Source: Candidatus Latescibacter anaerobius SCGC AAA252-E07
Lineage (GTDB): Bacteria > Latescibacterota > Latescibacteria > Latescibacterales > Latescibacteraceae
Assembly (NCBI GenBank): GCA_000403035.1
Contig: AQSL01000163.1
Location: forward strand, 1-17,231
Direction: 5' to 3'
Length of the DNA: 17,231 bases
Part shown: positions 14,885 to 17,231 of the stretch, one piece after another
How positions within the stretch are numbered: position 1 is the first letter of the stretch
Layout: every line of letters starts with the position of its first letter
The notes under the pieces: model-generated
Told to the model about the DNA's origin: nothing
The model's database searches: none
Seen by the model: only the letters and a program-made list of their open reading frames with translations
Program-made: the position numbers and the translations under genes

Positions 14885-15395
14885 TTACTTGAAAATTTCA
14901 TCGGGAATACGGTCCGGCACCTGCTCCGGTGCGCGCCAGTCTTCGGGCAGATTCGAATTTCTTACCATCGTGCCGTTTTTTTCACAGTGCGAGTAGAAAC
15001 CGGTGAGAAAAGTTTTGATTTTGTCCATGATGAATTCATGGGTCTGCACCATTTTTCACGTCTCGACCATCCGTGCAAACTGAAAAATGCCGGGATAATT
15101 ATAATTTTTCAACTGCTGATAAACTCCATCAGAGCCGAAAACCGCTCTGTCAATGTGCTCCTGAATTCTGCCGTTGGGTTTCAAAACCATGTACCAGCCA
15201 AGCGAATAATTCATCGGCGCCATCTGGATACCGACATAATAATCGGGATGCTCATCCTGACTGCACTGCAAGTTCATGAAAGCAGACTTAAATCCCCACC
15301 ATGTGTCCGCCATGAGGTTTGCGGCAATAACATTCGGCTGAAGAACCGTATACAGACCGTACAGGGAATGAACACACGCCAGTATTACTCCTGCG
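14885..15395 (-). pseudogene. Broken gene: truncated start and in-frame TGA
   Basis: One frame stays open on the minus strand from inside the end of the SMP-30 gene to TAA at 14885-14887, interrupted only by TGA at 15056-15058. Upstream of the TGA the frame reads SLYGLYTVLQPNVIAANLM, then DTWWGFKSAFMNLQ and YNYPGIFQFARMVET. After the TGA it continues KMVQTHEFIMDKIKTFL and ends EQVPDRIPDEIFK, 57 codons of protein-like sequence stopping 60 nt before the reductase start. An ATG exists at 15313, but the same frame is coding-like before it, and no ribosome-binding site or good start is seen. I do not recognise the family. The simplest reading is a gene that lost its 5' end by deletion and gained a nonsense mutation. 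A sequencing error at the TGA is possible. Confidence 0.6.
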
Positions 15396-16323
15396 GTATT
15401 ACCGGCACGCCTGCTACCGGAACGCGGAGTGTGTAAACTTTTCCGGTGTCCGATTCTATGTCCTCAAGGCAGGTAACATACATGGTTTTCATGTCAGCTC
15501 CGCCAAACGTCAGGTTTGTAACAAACTTCGAGGGCATTTTTATTGAATCTATCTTTACCCCCTCAGGCGATATTCTCCAGAGTTCGCCTTTCGTATGGAC
15601 TGCAACCCACAGGTTCCCTTTCACATCCAGTTTCATGCCATCCGGGACTGACCTATCGGGCAGTTCATACAACAACTCTTTTTCCCCGGCTGAGCCATCG
15701 GGATTCACCGCAAACCGGACAATCCTGGCAGAACCCGTTTCCGAGACATATACATGCGTTTTATCCAGATCGAAAGCAATGCCGTTCGGGTATGAAAGCC
15801 CGCCGGCAAATCTCCTGGTTACACCGTCCCTGCCGATAAAGTGAATTCCGCCGATGAGGTTGCTTTTCCCGGAACCCCTGGGATCGGTGAAGTACAATCT
15901 TCCCTCGTTATCCCAGGCAAAATCATTCGGCCCCAGAAGCGAATCCCCTTCGCTTACCGCAGTGACAACAGAAAGTTCACCTTTCCTGTCCAGTTTGAGA
16001 ATCGCTTTCAGACCCGAACTGGCTATGAACAGATTACCAACCCTGTCAAATATCGCTCCGTTATTGAAAGCCCCTATATCAACAACGACTGAGACCTTCC
16101 CTTCCGGAGAGACTTTGTGAATCATGGTTGCCCTGAAATTGACAAGGTAGAGATTACCGTCCTTATCCAGCACCGGGCCCTCCGGAAAAGTGAATCCCGT
16201 TGCAAGCATCACCGGCTTGGCTATTTCAACTGTCTTTGGATCGCCGATAATTTCTGAAGTGAACATCATCCCTGAAAAAATGAAACCATAGAATATAACT
16301 TGAAAACTACATTTGAATTTCAT
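15385..16323 (-). CDS. Secreted SMP-30/gluconolactonase/LRE-type beta-propeller
   Basis: The product is 312 residues from ATG 16323, with AAGGTG 8 nt upstream. An upstream start at 16380 would only add an odd extension before the signal peptide MKFKCSFQVIFYGFIFSG. The mature part is a six-bladed propeller of repeated DxxGNLY/W units (DKDGNLYLV, DRVGNLFIA, DNEGRLYFT, DVKGNLWVA). Likely metal ligands match the family: E48 (FPEGP), N180 (YPNGIAFD), D228 (PDGMKLD), with N133 (GPNDFAWD) near the substrate. Relatives hydrolyse sugar lactones or similar esters using a divalent metal. Here it would act in the periplasm or outside, in keeping with the neighbouring exported carbohydrate-type proteins. 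Confidence 0.9.
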   Translation of the reverse strand: MKFKCSFQVIFYGFIFSGMMFTSEIIGDPKTVEIAKPVMLATGFTFPEGPVLDKDGNLYLVNFRATMIHKVSPEGKVSVVVDIGAFNNGAIFDRVGNLFIASSGLKAILKLDRKGELSVVTAVSEGDSLLGPNDFAWDNEGRLYFTDPRGSGKSNLIGGIHFIGRDGVTRRFAGGLSYPNGIAFDLDKTHVYVSETGSARIVRFAVNPDGSAGEKELLYELPDRSVPDGMKLDVKGNLWVAVHTKGELWRISPEGVKIDSIKMPSKFVTNLTFGGADMKTMYVTCLEDIESDTGKVYTLRVPVAGVPVIPQE

Positions 16324-16399
16324 TATAAAAACACCTTTCAACACTACATTCTGATATTTATAAAGTACTTGGGTTATCAAGTTAGCACAGCTTTTTCCG

Positions 16400-16554
16400 C
16401 CACCCCTCTTCCGAACTCATCCCATAATCCCATCTCTTGTCAAGAGAAGGAAAATTTGAGTAGGGTGGTTATCCCCCTCTCTTTCCGAGAGAGGGAAAAA
16501 CAAGGGGTGAGTTATTAAAAAACAAGTATTTAAACTTTCTTTTTGTTAATTTCT
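16400..16554 (+). repeat. Palindromic intergenic repeat, copy B (lacking the IS110-family element)
   Basis: This is related to copy A (10460-10585 plus 11996-12020) in inverted orientation. It has hairpins TCTCTTGTCAAGAGA (16433-16447) and CCCTCTCT/AGAGAGGG (16475-16494). It lies between the SMP-30 gene and the IS1595-type transposase. Homology to copy A ends at TTAATTTCT on the right, next to the transposase end. Short ORFs across it encode repeat-derived peptides such as RVVIPLSFREREKQGVSY and are not genes. Confidence 0.8.
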
Positions 16555-16569
16555 ATATATTTTTTTGGT

Positions 16570-17231
16570 TCAAGATAAGAATAGCGGATTATCTCGAATA
16601 ATTTTCAATAATAATTTATACAGATTGTTATTCCTATAAAAAAATCTAAATTTACATTCTTTGAGATGCAAATAGAAAGTACTTTTATGTATGCCCCGGA
16701 ACCTTATCAGTCTTGTTTTCGCAATGACCCAAAAGTTCTCAATACCGTTCATATGATTGGGACCGTAAGCGAATTCGTTCTTTCCGTGCTTGATACGGTG
16801 ATGCTTTTTGTAACCAGGATCGACCAGGCCATCACAGGTTTTAAATCCATCTGTGTACACGATCGATTTTTCACTGACTTTTTCCCTGATAATGGGCAAA
16901 AACTTTGTGGCAGAACAGGTTCTGACGACTTGGGTGTAGACCTTGCCACCTCTTTTTATCAGGCCAAAAACAATATGTTTACCATGAGTTCCAAGTCCCC
17001 GGACTCCACGGACGCGCCGGGCACCGAAGTAACTCTCGTCTATTTCGATCTCACCAGTCTCAAGCGGACTTTCTGTTTCACAGAACGCTGCTATTCGCTG
17101 GCGAACCGCTTTGAGAATCCTGTTGATTGTCGGATGACTTATACCGATCAGTTGAGCAATTTTTTATTGTATGGATATCAAGAGAATTGTATCGTATAAT
17201 TGCTCTGAATTGCTTCTCAGAAATTTTGGAA
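16570..17231 (-). pseudogene. IS1595-family (IS1016/ISXO2-like) transposase, partial, with in-frame stop
   Basis: One minus-strand frame runs from the right edge to TAA at 16570, broken only by TAA at 17164-17166. After that stop it reads KIAQLIGISHPTINRILKAV (an HTH), then EIEIDESYFGARR (first catalytic Asp), GKHIVFGLIKRGGKVYTQVV, SIVYTDGFKTCDGLVD (second Asp), NHMNGIENFWVIAKTRL (Glu/Asn region) and FYLHLKECKFRFFYRNN, the DDE ISXO2-like core in order. Before the stop the edge segment reads PKFLRSNSEQLYDTIL. The catalytic residues survive, so the nonsense codon is the only visible defect. The zinc-finger N-terminus expected for the family would be outside the window. Confidence 0.8.

Noticed and set aside
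15056..15058. TGA as selenocysteine or a reassigned sense codon
   Set aside because: Other genes here end in TGA and use TGG for Trp. No SECIS-like hairpin was evident, and the gene also lacks a proper start, which fits decay better.
16300..16518. Short ORF ending RVVIPLSFREREKQGVSY, with a relative at 10499-10840
   Set aside because: The shared peptide is the translation of the palindromic DNA repeat, not a conserved protein.
1..17231. CRISPR arrays, tRNA or rRNA genes
   Set aside because: No regularly spaced repeats, tRNA-like cloverleaf with CCA end or rRNA signature was seen on reading both strands.

Overview
The window looks like accessory chromosome from an uncultured Gram-negative bacterium, probably of the FCB superphylum (Latescibacterota/KSB1-like). 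This is inferred from Tat-secreted DUF362 and aldo/keto-reductase proteins, a large outer-membrane beta-barrel ending in Phe, a DUF4159 protein with a TonB-like N-terminus, and many intergenic palindromic repeats. The placement is tentative. No rRNA, tRNA or CRISPR array was seen.

Layout. (1) Positions 1-4157, minus strand: a secreted GH2-type glycosidase-like protein, open at the left edge, preceded in transcription order by a Tat-exported DUF362 protein. (2) Positions 4158-6309: a conspicuously AT-rich island with three overlapping minus-strand genes (unknown protein, XRE-type regulator, DUF6941-like protein). A perfect 22-bp palindrome overlaps its promoter-like sequence, and it looks horizontally acquired. 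(3) Positions 6310-7122, minus: a Kv-type potassium channel. (4) Positions 7438-10413, plus: a 991-residue putative outer-membrane barrel with an acidic, calcium-site-like insert. (5) Positions 10586-11995: a complete IS110-family element. (6) Positions 12104-16323, minus: a TonB-like/DUF4159 protein, a 192-bp MITE-like repeat, a Tat-lipoprotein aldo/keto reductase, a broken gene, and a secreted SMP-30/gluconolactonase-type protein. (7) Positions 16570-17231, minus: an IS1595-type transposase with an internal stop, cut by the window edge.

The most striking result is the IS110-family element. A foldable RNA directly after the transposase stop (11782-11918) has two loops. One loop matches the two flanks outside the element and the other matches its two ends inside, both with the same strand logic. 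The predicted ends coincide with an imperfect 22-bp terminal inverted repeat (16/22). Joining the flanks in silico restores a hairpin of a repeat that also occurs, without this insertion, at 16.4 kb. This is the expected signature of a bridge RNA with the guides placed 3' of the transposase, as in the IS1111-type arrangement.

A second item is technical or structural. The first 95 bases of the window are an exact inverted copy of 9454-9548 inside the outer-membrane gene, fused in frame to the end of the GH2 reading frame. This is most likely an assembly or rearrangement junction. The secreted GH2, AKR and SMP-30 proteins together suggest extracytoplasmic carbohydrate handling, but no substrate can be named from sequence alone.
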